Below, piece by piece: positions 1 through 6,404 of a DNA stretch of 6,404 nt (position 1 is its first letter; every line of letters starts with the position of its first letter). Source of the stretch: an uncultured Bacteroidia bacterium (GTDB taxonomy: Bacteria > Bacteroidota > Bacteroidia > Bacteroidales > Prolixibacteraceae); the NCBI GenBank assembly GCA_903859795.1, contig CAIOOC010000017.1, forward strand, positions 1 through 6,404, read 5' to 3'. The notes beneath the pieces are model-generated. The model searched no databases. It had not been told where the DNA came from and saw only the letters and a list, made by a program, of their open reading frames with translations. Made by a program: the position numbers and the translations under genes.

Positions 1-1276
1 CGTTTCCACGCTCATCATATTCAACGCCTAAACTATCGAGTAAACCTTTGTGAACTGGTGATAAAAATCCCATGGAAAGCAGAACCAGATCTGCTTCGAT
101 CAGTTCAACAGTTCCGGGGATCTCTTTCATGACCATCCGTCCACTTTCCCGGATCCACTCAACTTGTACTACCTCAACTCCGGTAAGGACACCATTGTTG
201 CCGATAAACCTTTTCGTTGCCAGGTTCCAACGCCGCTCACAACCTTCAAGATGCGAACTTGACGTCCTAAGCGTTGTAGGCCAATAGGGCCATGGGTTGT
301 CATTATTACGTTTGAGAGGTGGTTTATCAAGAATCTCAATCTGAGTAACAGAGGTCGCTTTCTGACGGATTGAGGTACCAACACAGTCGGAACCGGTATC
401 GCCGCCCCCAATAACAAGTACCTTCTTGTCTTTGGCGCAGAGGCGCTTATTTTCAGGAATTTCCTGACCGCTTACCACTTTGTTTTGCTGCCGAAGGAAT
501 TCCATAGCAAAGTGAATCCCCCTCAGATCACGCCCCTCTGCTGGTAAATCACGTGGCTCCATTGCTCCGCACGCAAGACAGATTGCATCAAAATCCTTTA
601 GCAGTTTCTCAGCAGGAACATCAACACCAACTTTTGTATTGACTTTAAATGTGATCCCCTCTTTTATAAACAGGTTGACTCTCCTGTCAATCACTGTTTT
701 ATTTAATTTAAAATCGGGAATGCCGTAACGAAGTAATCCTCCGACTTTGTCATCCTGTTCAAATACGGTAACAGAATGTCCTGCTTTATTAAGTAAATCT
801 GCGGTTGAAAGTCCGGCCGGTCCTGAGCCAATTACAGCGATTTTCTTTCCTGTCCTTTTTAACGGAGCTTTTTCAACAATATGGCCCATTTCGAATGCCT
901 TTTCAACGATCGAACATTCATTTTCACGAATTGTAACTGCTTCTTCATGGATAGCCAGAACACACGATTTCTCACAGGGTGCAGGGCATACTCGTCCTGT
1001 AAATTCAGGGAAACTGTTCGTAGCCGACAGTAAATCGTAAGCTTCATCCCATTTCCCGCGGTATACAGCATCCTGCCACTCCGGGATATTACTTTCTACC
1101 GGGCATGAGCTGTGGCAGAATGGAATACCGCAATCCATACACCGTGAAGCCTGATCTTTGCGATCATTTTCGTTAAGTGTCTGCTCTACTTCACCATAGT
1201 CAAATATCCGCTCATTTACCGGGCGGTACCCACTCTCTTTTCGTTCTATTTCGATAAAACCTTTTGGATTTCCCAT
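1..1276 (-). CDS. gltD: Glutamate synthase small subunit GltD (3' end cut by the window edge)
   Basis: This is the NAD(P)H-oxidising subunit of glutamate synthase, which passes electrons through FAD and iron-sulfur clusters to GltB in the cytoplasm. The frame is open from the ATG at 1276 to the left edge, giving 425 residues. GltD proteins are usually about 470-490 residues, so only the last 50-60 are missing. The N-terminus carries cysteines 46, 49, 54 and 58 (CMDCGIPFCHSSCP), then 97, 101 and 105 (CPAPCEKSC), the usual [4Fe-4S] ligand region. The FAD-binding Rossmann motif GSGPAGLS is at 150-157 and GGLLRYGIPDFK at 179-190. The pyridine-nucleotide motif GGGDTGSDC is at 290-298, followed by NPWPYWP (327-333). 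The second FAD-contact segment ADLVLLSMGF is at 395-404. No Shine-Dalgarno motif precedes the start; the upstream bases are A-rich, as is usual in Bacteroidota. It follows gltB by 50 bases with no terminator between them, so the two are probably one operon. GGGDTGSDC rather than GGGDTAMDC is, as I recall, the form shared with eukaryotic NADH-GOGAT and many bacteria. Confidence 0.96.
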   Translation of the reverse strand, partial: MGNPKGFIEIERKESGYRPVNERIFDYGEVEQTLNENDRKDQASRCMDCGIPFCHSSCPVESNIPEWQDAVYRGKWDEAYDLLSATNSFPEFTGRVCPAPCEKSCVLAIHEEAVTIRENECSIVEKAFEMGHIVEKAPLKRTGKKIAVIGSGPAGLSTADLLNKAGHSVTVFEQDDKVGGLLRYGIPDFKLNKTVIDRRVNLFIKEGITFKVNTKVGVDVPAEKLLKDFDAICLACGAMEPRDLPAEGRDLRGIHFAMEFLRQQNKVVSGQEIPENKRLCAKDKKVLVIGGGDTGSDCVGTSIRQKATSVTQIEILDKPPLKRNNDNPWPYWPTTLRTSSSHLEGCERRWNLATKRFIGNNGVLTGVEVVQVEWIRESGRMVMKEIPGTVELIEADLVLLSMGFLSPVHKGLLDSLGVEYDERGN

Positions 1277-1326
1277 TTTTTTAAACTTTAATCGTTGTTC
1301 GTGTTAAACGTTTCTTAATCTGGTAA

Positions 1327-4300
1327 TTACTCCCTTCTGTCAGGAGCATCTTCAGCCATCTCAAGCTTACGTTTCACCTCCTTTAGTTTTAATTCGTTCA
1401 ACACTTTCTTATATTCCAGAGGAATAACTTTGACGAACTTAGGAAGGTATTCCTCCCAATTTGTAAGCACTTTACCCGCAAGTGGGCTTTGTGTATATAA
1501 CAAGTGCTTGCTTATCATCTCCTGCAATTCGGAAATATCCGCCTTGTCTTCAACAGGTCCTAATTCAACAAGCCCTTTATTGCAATAATACTCGAAATCT
1601 CCATTTTCATCCAGAACATAAGCAATACCACCGCTCATTCCTGCTGCAAAATTCCTCCCTGTCGTTCCTAGGACAACAGTGCGCCCTCCTGTCATATATT
1701 CACAGCAATGATCGCCGGACCCTTCGACGACAGCTTTTGCCCCTGAATTGCGGACACAGAAACGTTCACCTGCAACTCCCTGAATGTAAACATCCCCGCT
1801 CGTGGCCCCATAAAGGGTCGTATTTCCGACGATAATATTCTTATCAGGTTCAAAAGTTGAACCAGGGGGTGGAACAACAATTATCTTACCTCCGGAAAGT
1901 CCTTTCCCAAGATAATCATTGGCATCACCTTCAAGTCTGAAATTTACACCTTTGACCAGAAAGGCTCCAAAGCTCTGACCAGCCGTTCCCCTGAAGGTGC
2001 AGTTGATCGTATCCTTTGGTAATCCAGCTTCTCCATATCGTTTTGAAATCTGTCCTGAAAGCATAGCTCCAACTGTCCTCATGGCATTATGAATCGTGTA
2101 GGCAAGCCAAACCTTTTCACCACTTTTTATTGCCTTATTGGCATCACGGATCAGAGATTTATCAATAACATCATCCAGATTTTTAGTGTTCGGATGGGTA
2201 TTGCGAATCGGATAAATTCTTGCCTCTTCAGGAAGATTGAGGAATTTTGACAGATCGACATTTTTCATCTTCCAGTTTGTAACGTCGTGATTCTGCTCCA
2301 AAAGGTCTACACGTCCTACAAGGTCATCGAAAGTGCGAACTCCGATCTCGGCCATGTATTCACGTATCTCCTGAGCTATAAAGGTGAAATAGTTAATCAC
2401 GTTCTGCGAACGTCCAAGGAACCTCTTCCTGAGTGTTTTATTCTGTGTGGCAACTCCCGCCGGGCAAGTATTCAGGTGGCATTTACGCATCATGATACAA
2501 CCCAATGAAATAAGGGCTCCCGTTGCAAATCCAAACTCTTCGGCACCAAGCATACCCATGATGACAACGTCGCGACCTGTTTTTAATTGTCCGTCAACCT
2601 GAAGCTTGACACGTCCGCGCAGATTATTCATCACAAGAGTCTGCTGCGTTTCGGCAATACCGAATTCTGCAGGCAATCCAGCATGTTTAATTGAACTGGC
2701 AGGTGAGGCACCGGTACCACCTTCACAACCGCTCACGATGATAATATCTGAGAATCCTTTTGCAACACCAGCAGCGATTGTACCAACACCCGATTCAGCG
2801 ACTAATTTTACAGATACTTTCGCTTTAGGGTTCACATTCTTTAAATCGAAGATAAGCTGGGCCAGGTCTTCGATTGAATAGATATCATGATGAGGAGGTG
2901 GTGAAATCAATGTAATACCCGGTGTTGAATGCCGAAGCTTGGCAATTATCTTATTTACCTTAAAACCTGGTAACTGTCCACCCTCTCCGGGCTTGGCTCC
3001 CTGCGCTATTTTTATCTGAAGTTCCTCAGCATTGATCAGGTAATTATTGGTTACACCAAAACGACCAGAAGCAATTTGTTTAATTTTTGAATTGCGGTCC
3101 GTACCAAACCGGCCAGCATCTTCGCCCCCCTCACCAGTGTTGCTTCTTCCACCAATGGTGTTCATTGCCACAGCAATCGCCTCATGCGCCTCTTTTGATA
3201 TTGACCCATAAGACATTGCTCCAGTAACAAAACGTTTCATAATGGCCTCAGCAGGCTCGACTTCCTCTAGTGGAATTGGATTGCTTTTCCACTTTAAGAC
3301 GCCACGGATAAATGCTGGTTGAGCAGTTTGTTCATCCACAAGCTTGCTGAATTTTTTATATACCTGGTAATCAGTTGACGACGTTGCCCATTGCAATAAT
3401 GCAACGCTTTGAGGATTCCATGCATGAAATTCCCCGTTGTTCCTGTAGTGGTATTCTCCGACAGTCGAGAATGAAACCTTTTCGGTGGGATTTTGATAGG
3501 CTTCATTGTGAAACATCATCGCTTCACGGAAGATCTCTTCATAACCCACACCACCTATGCGCGAAGGGGTTCCCTTGAAATAATTCTCGATCAGCTCATC
3601 ACTAACGCCTACAGCTTCAAAGAGTTGTGAGCCATGGTAGGAGCGAAGGGTCGAAATTCCCATCTTGGAAAGAATCTTAAGAAGCCCCTTGTCAATTGAC
3701 TTGACATAATTTTTACGTGCTTCGTAGTAGGGTAGTTTGATCTCACCTTCAGTAACAAGGTAATCAATAGCGGCAAATGCCAGATATGGATTTACAACGC
3801 TTGCTCCGTACCCCAGTAATAAAGCGAAATGCATTATTTCGCGTGGTTCTGCACTTTCAACGATAATTCCTACCTGCATCCGCTTTTTGTTCTTGATCAG
3901 GTGGTGATGAACAGCAGCTACCGAAAGCAGGGATGGGATCGGAACCATTTCCTTAGATACATTCCTGTCAGTGAGTATGATGAAGTTTTTATGCTCATCA
4001 ACTGCTTTCTCAGCAGCTTCAAGCATCGCTTTAAAGGCTTTTTTGAATCCTTCAACACCCTCCTTCACAGGGAAAAGCATCGGAATTGTTGCATGACTAA
4101 ATGATTCATGCTTTAAATCCTTGATCTTGCCCAGATCGGTATTGGTAATTATCGGACTATCGAATTTAATCAGTTTGCAATGATCAGGGGTCTCATCCAG
4201 TATGTTACTGCTCAGAGAGCCGATGTAATTAGTTAATGACATTACTAATCCTTCGCGGATTGGATCAATTGGAGGATTGGTTACCTGGGCAAAAAGCTGT

Positions 4301-5844
4301 CTGAAGTAACTAAAGAATCTTTTTGGTTTTTCAGAAAAGACAGCCAAAGGTGTGTCGTTACCCATCGAACTGGTTGGCTCCTGTGAAGTTTCAGCCATCT
4401 CCTTTATGATGATCATCATCTCCTCCTTACTGTATCCAAAAACTTTGGAATACGGACCGAACTGATCTCCCATATTCGAAGGGACATCTTGTTTAACCTT
4501 AATGGCTTCAAGCTCTAATCTGTTTTCTTTTAACCAGTTAACATATGGGTTTTGACGACTTAATTGAGCCTTTACCTCTTTGTCGGGAATGATTATCCCT
4601 AAATGGGTGTCAACAAGTAATAATTTCCCGGGTCTCAAGCGCCCTTTCTCCTTGATTTCGGTGGAAGGAAAAACCTGTACTCCAACTTCCGATCCCATAA
4701 CAATCAAGTCATTTTTTGTTATTACGTACCTTGAAGGACGTAGTCCACTGCGGTCAAGAGTACCGCCAATGTAACGTCCATCAGAGAAAACCATCGAGGC
4801 TGGTCCATCCCATGGCTCCATAATCGTTGAGTGATATTCGTAGAAAGCTTTCAAACTTTCCGGAATTGGATTCTTCTCATTAAATGATTCAGGAATAAGC
4901 ATGCACAACGAATGGGGCATACTCCGTCCTGTCATGTGGAGAAATTCAAGCGTATTATCAAACGATGCTGAGTCGGATTTTCCAGGTTCAATAATTGGGA
5001 AGAGTTTATCCAGTTCATCACCGAAAAGATCAGATTCAAGCAACGACTCACGCGCGTGCATCCATTGCCGGTTTCCCTTAATTGTGTTTATCTCACCGTT
5101 ATGGGCTATCATTCTGAATGGCTGGGCAAGACTCCAGGTAGGAAAGGTATTGGTGCTGAAACGGGAATGAACAAGGGCAATCGCACTTGTCATTAACGGA
5201 TTTGTAAGATCTTTGAAATAGTCACGCAGTTGTCCGGGAGTGAACATCCCTTTATAAATAAGTATCTTACTGGAGAAACTTGGCAAATAGAAAGCATCTT
5301 TGTCCGAAAGTTGTGAATCCCGGACGACCCTTTCAGCCTGTTTTCGCGCAAGGTATAATTTCCGTTCAAGGATATCCTGCTCATAATTTCCTTTAACAAA
5401 TATTTGGCGGATAAGCGGTTCTGATTTTTTAGCAATTTCACCAATCACTGAGTTATCTACCGGAATATCGCGCCAGCAGATTAAGGAAAGTCCCTCCGCC
5501 TCAACATAACGATTCAGAACTTCAATGCAGTAAGCTGACTCTTCCTCATCTCTGGGAAGAAATACCAGGCCGGTTCCATACTTCCCGGCTTCAGGAACAG
5601 CTATCTTCAGCGAAACAAAAAAATCATGAGGCAATTGCAGCAGGATTCCTGCACCATCTCCGGTTTTATTGTCAGAGCTTGTGGCGCCCCTGTGATCCAT
5701 ATTTAATAAAACAGTAAGTCCGCGCTGGATAATGTCATGCGATTTTTGTCCCTTTATATGAGCAACAAACCCTATCCCGCAGGCGTCATGCTCATTCCTG
5801 GGATCGTAAAGCCCTTGAGCTTTTGGAAAACTATTTGATTCCAT
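1327..5844 (-). CDS. gltB: Glutamate synthase large subunit GltB (glutamine amidotransferase / FMN synthase)
   Basis: This subunit hydrolyses glutamine and uses the ammonia with FMN electrons to turn 2-oxoglutarate into glutamate. It has 1505 residues from ATG 5844, close to the family's usual 1480-1530, and is intact. A short propeptide (1-21) precedes Cys22 in HDACGIGF, the catalytic N-terminal nucleophile of class II amidotransferases after cleavage. RFSTNTFPTW (228-237) and AHNGEIN (247-253) complete the glutaminase site. A central domain follows to about residue 800. The FMN/2-oxoglutarate domain has SYGSISKEAH (878-887), GEGGED (904-909), PPPHHD (982-987) and CEGGTGASP (1040-1048). The [3Fe-4S] ligands are Cys1116, Cys1122 and Cys1127 in CIMMRKCHLNTCPAG. 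The C-terminal GXGXG beta-helix covers roughly 1240-1440. A TTG at 5862 would add six residues (MIILYH), but ATG 5844 gives the normal propeptide length. Upstream bases are AT-rich without a Shine-Dalgarno motif. gltD follows directly. Identification is secure; domain borders are by analogy with the family. Confidence 0.98.
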   Translation of the reverse strand: MESNSFPKAQGLYDPRNEHDACGIGFVAHIKGQKSHDIIQRGLTVLLNMDHRGATSSDNKTGDGAGILLQLPHDFFVSLKIAVPEAGKYGTGLVFLPRDEEESAYCIEVLNRYVEAEGLSLICWRDIPVDNSVIGEIAKKSEPLIRQIFVKGNYEQDILERKLYLARKQAERVVRDSQLSDKDAFYLPSFSSKILIYKGMFTPGQLRDYFKDLTNPLMTSAIALVHSRFSTNTFPTWSLAQPFRMIAHNGEINTIKGNRQWMHARESLLESDLFGDELDKLFPIIEPGKSDSASFDNTLEFLHMTGRSMPHSLCMLIPESFNEKNPIPESLKAFYEYHSTIMEPWDGPASMVFSDGRYIGGTLDRSGLRPSRYVITKNDLIVMGSEVGVQVFPSTEIKEKGRLRPGKLLLVDTHLGIIIPDKEVKAQLSRQNPYVNWLKENRLELEAIKVKQDVPSNMGDQFGPYSKVFGYSKEEMMIIIKEMAETSQEPTSSMGNDTPLAVFSEKPKRFFSYFRQLFAQVTNPPIDPIREGLVMSLTNYIGSLSSNILDETPDHCKLIKFDSPIITNTDLGKIKDLKHESFSHATIPMLFPVKEGVEGFKKAFKAMLEAAEKAVDEHKNFIILTDRNVSKEMVPIPSLLSVAAVHHHLIKNKKRMQVGIIVESAEPREIMHFALLLGYGASVVNPYLAFAAIDYLVTEGEIKLPYYEARKNYVKSIDKGLLKILSKMGISTLRSYHGSQLFEAVGVSDELIENYFKGTPSRIGGVGYEEIFREAMMFHNEAYQNPTEKVSFSTVGEYHYRNNGEFHAWNPQSVALLQWATSSTDYQVYKKFSKLVDEQTAQPAFIRGVLKWKSNPIPLEEVEPAEAIMKRFVTGAMSYGSISKEAHEAIAVAMNTIGGRSNTGEGGEDAGRFGTDRNSKIKQIASGRFGVTNNYLINAEELQIKIAQGAKPGEGGQLPGFKVNKIIAKLRHSTPGITLISPPPHHDIYSIEDLAQLIFDLKNVNPKAKVSVKLVAESGVGTIAAGVAKGFSDIIIVSGCEGGTGASPASSIKHAGLPAEFGIAETQQTLVMNNLRGRVKLQVDGQLKTGRDVVIMGMLGAEEFGFATGALISLGCIMMRKCHLNTCPAGVATQNKTLRKRFLGRSQNVINYFTFIAQEIREYMAEIGVRTFDDLVGRVDLLEQNHDVTNWKMKNVDLSKFLNLPEEARIYPIRNTHPNTKNLDDVIDKSLIRDANKAIKSGEKVWLAYTIHNAMRTVGAMLSGQISKRYGEAGLPKDTINCTFRGTAGQSFGAFLVKGVNFRLEGDANDYLGKGLSGGKIIVVPPPGSTFEPDKNIIVGNTTLYGATSGDVYIQGVAGERFCVRNSGAKAVVEGSGDHCCEYMTGGRTVVLGTTGRNFAAGMSGGIAYVLDENGDFEYYCNKGLVELGPVEDKADISELQEMISKHLLYTQSPLAGKVLTNWEEYLPKFVKVIPLEYKKVLNELKLKEVKRKLEMAEDAPDRRE

Positions 5845-5879
5845 GTGATATAAAATTATCAAAACTTCGTAGCCGTAAC

Positions 5880-5962
5880 CAGATAGGAAGCATTTATTAT
5901 TATCTGTTTGTAATTATATTGAAAAAAGCTCTAATCTGTAACAAATTGAAAGTAAATTACAG
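5880..5962 (-). promoter_or_regulatory. Two weak stem-loops in the putative gltB leader
   Basis: Two perfect 6-bp inverted repeats lie just upstream of gltB. One pairs CAGATA (5880-5885) with TATCTG (5901-5906). The other pairs CTGTAA (5936-5941) with TTACAG (5957-5962). Each encloses exactly 15 bases. On the transcribed strand the first to be made (5962-5936) is followed eight bases later by six T residues, which is too distant for a standard intrinsic terminator. The pairing is short and AT-rich, so this may be chance. No known riboswitch or leader peptide was recognised. Confidence 0.15.
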
Positions 5963-5983
5963 CTATTGCTTAAAAACTAACAT

Positions 5984-5991
5984 CAAAAATA
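5984..5991 (-). promoter_or_regulatory. Candidate gltB promoter, -7 element of Bacteroidota type
   Basis: Read on the minus strand this is TATTTTTG, a full match to the TAnnTTTG -7 element recognised by the primary sigma factor of Bacteroidota. It is the only full match I found in the intergenic region. The expected -33 TTTG about 20 bases upstream is only loosely matched (CATTTTAGG, about 6011-6019). Transcription from here would start near 5977 and leave a leader of about 130 bases before the gltB ATG. In AT-rich DNA a single eight-base match can occur by chance, so this is tentative. Confidence 0.3.
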
Positions 5992-6111
5992 CAATTTTTA
6001 CTTTAAATATCCCTAAAATGTAAGCACAGAAAACAATATTTTTTTACCGCCGAGAGTTGTTTTTCCTGACTTGTGAATTTAAAACATTGGTAATCAGTGC
6101 TGTTTAGGCAG

Positions 6112-6133
6112 ACATTAAATAATTATTAAATGT
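6112..6133. repeat. 22-bp near-perfect palindrome, possible operator
   Basis: The two halves pair at 10 of 11 positions about a centre between 6122 and 6123: ACATT and AATGT form the arms and AATAATTATT the core, with one A-A mismatch (6117/6128). Its length and symmetry resemble a dimeric regulator's binding site. It lies about 120 bases upstream of the candidate gltB -7 element and beyond the argH-like terminator. The very high AT content makes chance symmetry more likely, and no known operator consensus was recognised. Confidence 0.25.
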
Positions 6134-6164
6134 TATTCAGTAATTTTAAATGGATGAATCACAA

Positions 6165-6191
6165 CAAAAAGAAAATAATTGGCACCAATTA
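6165..6191 (-). terminator. Probable intrinsic terminator of the argH-like gene
   Basis: On the minus strand a 7-bp dyad, TAATTGG/CCAATTA separated by TG, is followed immediately by TTTTCTTTTT. The hairpin starts about 40 bases after the argH-like stop codon. The RNA would form a six-pair stem with a GUGC loop next to a U-rich tract, which is the intrinsic terminator layout. The stem is AT-rich, so termination may be leaky. If it works, gltBD needs its own promoter. Confidence 0.45.
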
Positions 6192-6231
6192 AAATCTGGG
6201 TTTTATTTAAGAAATTTTCAAATCAGAAATG

Positions 6232-6404
6232 TCATTTACTACCGGTTATAAGGTATTCGATCGCTTTTTCTGCCCGGTCAAAATGGAAACTTTCGATTAT
6301 GCCTGTCATCTTTTCACGGATTTGGGGAAGACACAAATTGCCGATACTCCCTTCATGGGTGTGATGAATGGTTTTTTCGGGATGGAAAGTATTGTTGTTA
6401 ATAG
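6232..6404 (-). CDS. argH: Argininosuccinate lyase, C-terminal end (5' part beyond the window)
   Basis: Only the last 56 codons and the TGA stop (6234-6232) are in the window. The peptide contains NTFHPEKTIHHTHEGSIGNL followed by Cys and then, after a short gap, ESFHFDRAEKAIEYL. From memory this closely matches the tail of Bacteroidota-type argininosuccinate lyases, which have a G-x-F-x-P-x-K segment, then HTHEGSIGNLC and a final F-x-F amphipathic helix. That enzyme splits argininosuccinate into arginine and fumarate in the last step of arginine synthesis. The catalytic residues and the GSSxMPxKxNP signature of the superfamily lie upstream and cannot be seen, so the call rests on the tail alone. 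The opposite strand is also open here (from ATG 6229, off the right edge), but its product is 17% Phe and 12% Met, a pattern expected from reading a Glu/Lys/His-rich gene backwards. It shares its strand with gltBD but is separated by 387 bases and a probable terminator. Confidence 0.72.
   Translation of the reverse strand, partial: INNNTFHPEKTIHHTHEGSIGNLCLPQIREKMTGIIESFHFDRAEKAIEYLITGSK

Larger units (their letters stand above)
5845..6231. other. AT-rich intergenic region between the argH-like gene and gltB
   Basis: These 387 bases hold no convincing gene on either strand and are clearly more AT-rich than the flanking coding DNA. Reading toward gltB, they contain a probable terminator for the upstream gene, a 22-bp palindrome, a candidate Bacteroidota promoter and about 130 bases of putative untranslated leader. 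The plus-strand open frame at 5823-6023 starts inside gltB, is rich in Ile, Leu, Lys, Asn and Tyr as random AT-rich translation would be, and is not accepted. The region is long for a gap between two same-strand genes, which fits gltBD having its own promoter. Confidence 0.85.

Noticed and set aside
169..417. 82-residue minus-strand frame overlapping gltD, which might suggest a frameshift
   Set aside because: The gltD frame is continuous from 1276 to the left edge with family motifs on both sides of this stretch, so the 82-residue frame is only an alternative reading.
859..1071. 70-residue minus-strand frame within the gltD region
   Set aside because: It lies wholly inside gltD in another frame; the cysteine cluster and FAD motif of GltD are encoded through the same DNA in the gltD frame.
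1306..1313. AAACGTTT palindrome in the gltB-gltD gap
   Set aside because: Eight bases is too short to mean anything alone and no T-run follows, so it is not a terminator between the two genes.
5823..6023. 66-residue plus-strand frame across the gltB start and leader
   Set aside because: It overlaps the gltB N-terminus antisense and its composition matches random AT-rich translation, with no recognisable motif.
6229..6404. Plus-strand open frame from ATG 6229 (MSFTTGYKVFDRF...) running off the right edge
   Set aside because: It reads well at first and begins where the AT-rich gap ends, but it is codon-for-codon antisense to the argH-like tail. Its Phe (10 of 58) and Met (7 of 58) content is abnormal, and the minus-strand peptide carries a recognisable family motif.
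1..6404. Search for mobile elements, CRISPR repeats, tRNA or rRNA genes, or an unusual gene system
   Set aside because: Coding DNA is accounted for by argH-like, gltB and gltD sequences. No spaced direct repeats, insertion-sequence ends, transposase motifs or RNA-gene signatures were seen.

Overview
The window looks like chromosomal core-metabolism DNA from a member of the Bacteroidota. Three things point there. The protein sequences have the Bacteroidota style: a GltD with the run TSSSHLEGCERRW, and an argininosuccinate-lyase-like tail with HTHEGSIGNLC. The two visible start codons have A/T-rich upstream sequence and no Shine-Dalgarno motif. The best promoter match is of the Bacteroidota TAnnTTTG type. 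The genus cannot be fixed from this window.

All real genes read on the minus strand, so transcription runs from right to left. From right to left the layout is: the last 56 codons of a gene that resembles argH (argininosuccinate lyase), ending at 6232; a 387-base AT-rich intergenic region (5845-6231) with a probable terminator for the argH-like gene, a 22-bp palindrome, a candidate promoter and an untranslated leader; the complete gltB gene (1327-5844, 1505 residues); a 50-base gap; and gltD (start at 1276), which runs off the left edge after 425 codons.

GltB and GltD are the large and small subunits of NADPH-type glutamate synthase (GOGAT). GltD takes electrons from NAD(P)H through FAD and passes them over iron-sulfur clusters to FMN in GltB. 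GltB hydrolyses glutamine at its N-terminal cysteine, channels the ammonia to the FMN site and reductively aminates 2-oxoglutarate, giving two glutamates. All the catalytic and cluster-binding motifs expected in the visible parts are present, and neither gene shows a frameshift or premature stop. With the argH-like gene next to it, the region is a nitrogen and amino-acid anabolic neighbourhood.

I found no mobile element, CRISPR array, tRNA, rRNA or unfamiliar gene system. The only stretch whose content is not explained is the intergenic region upstream of gltB.
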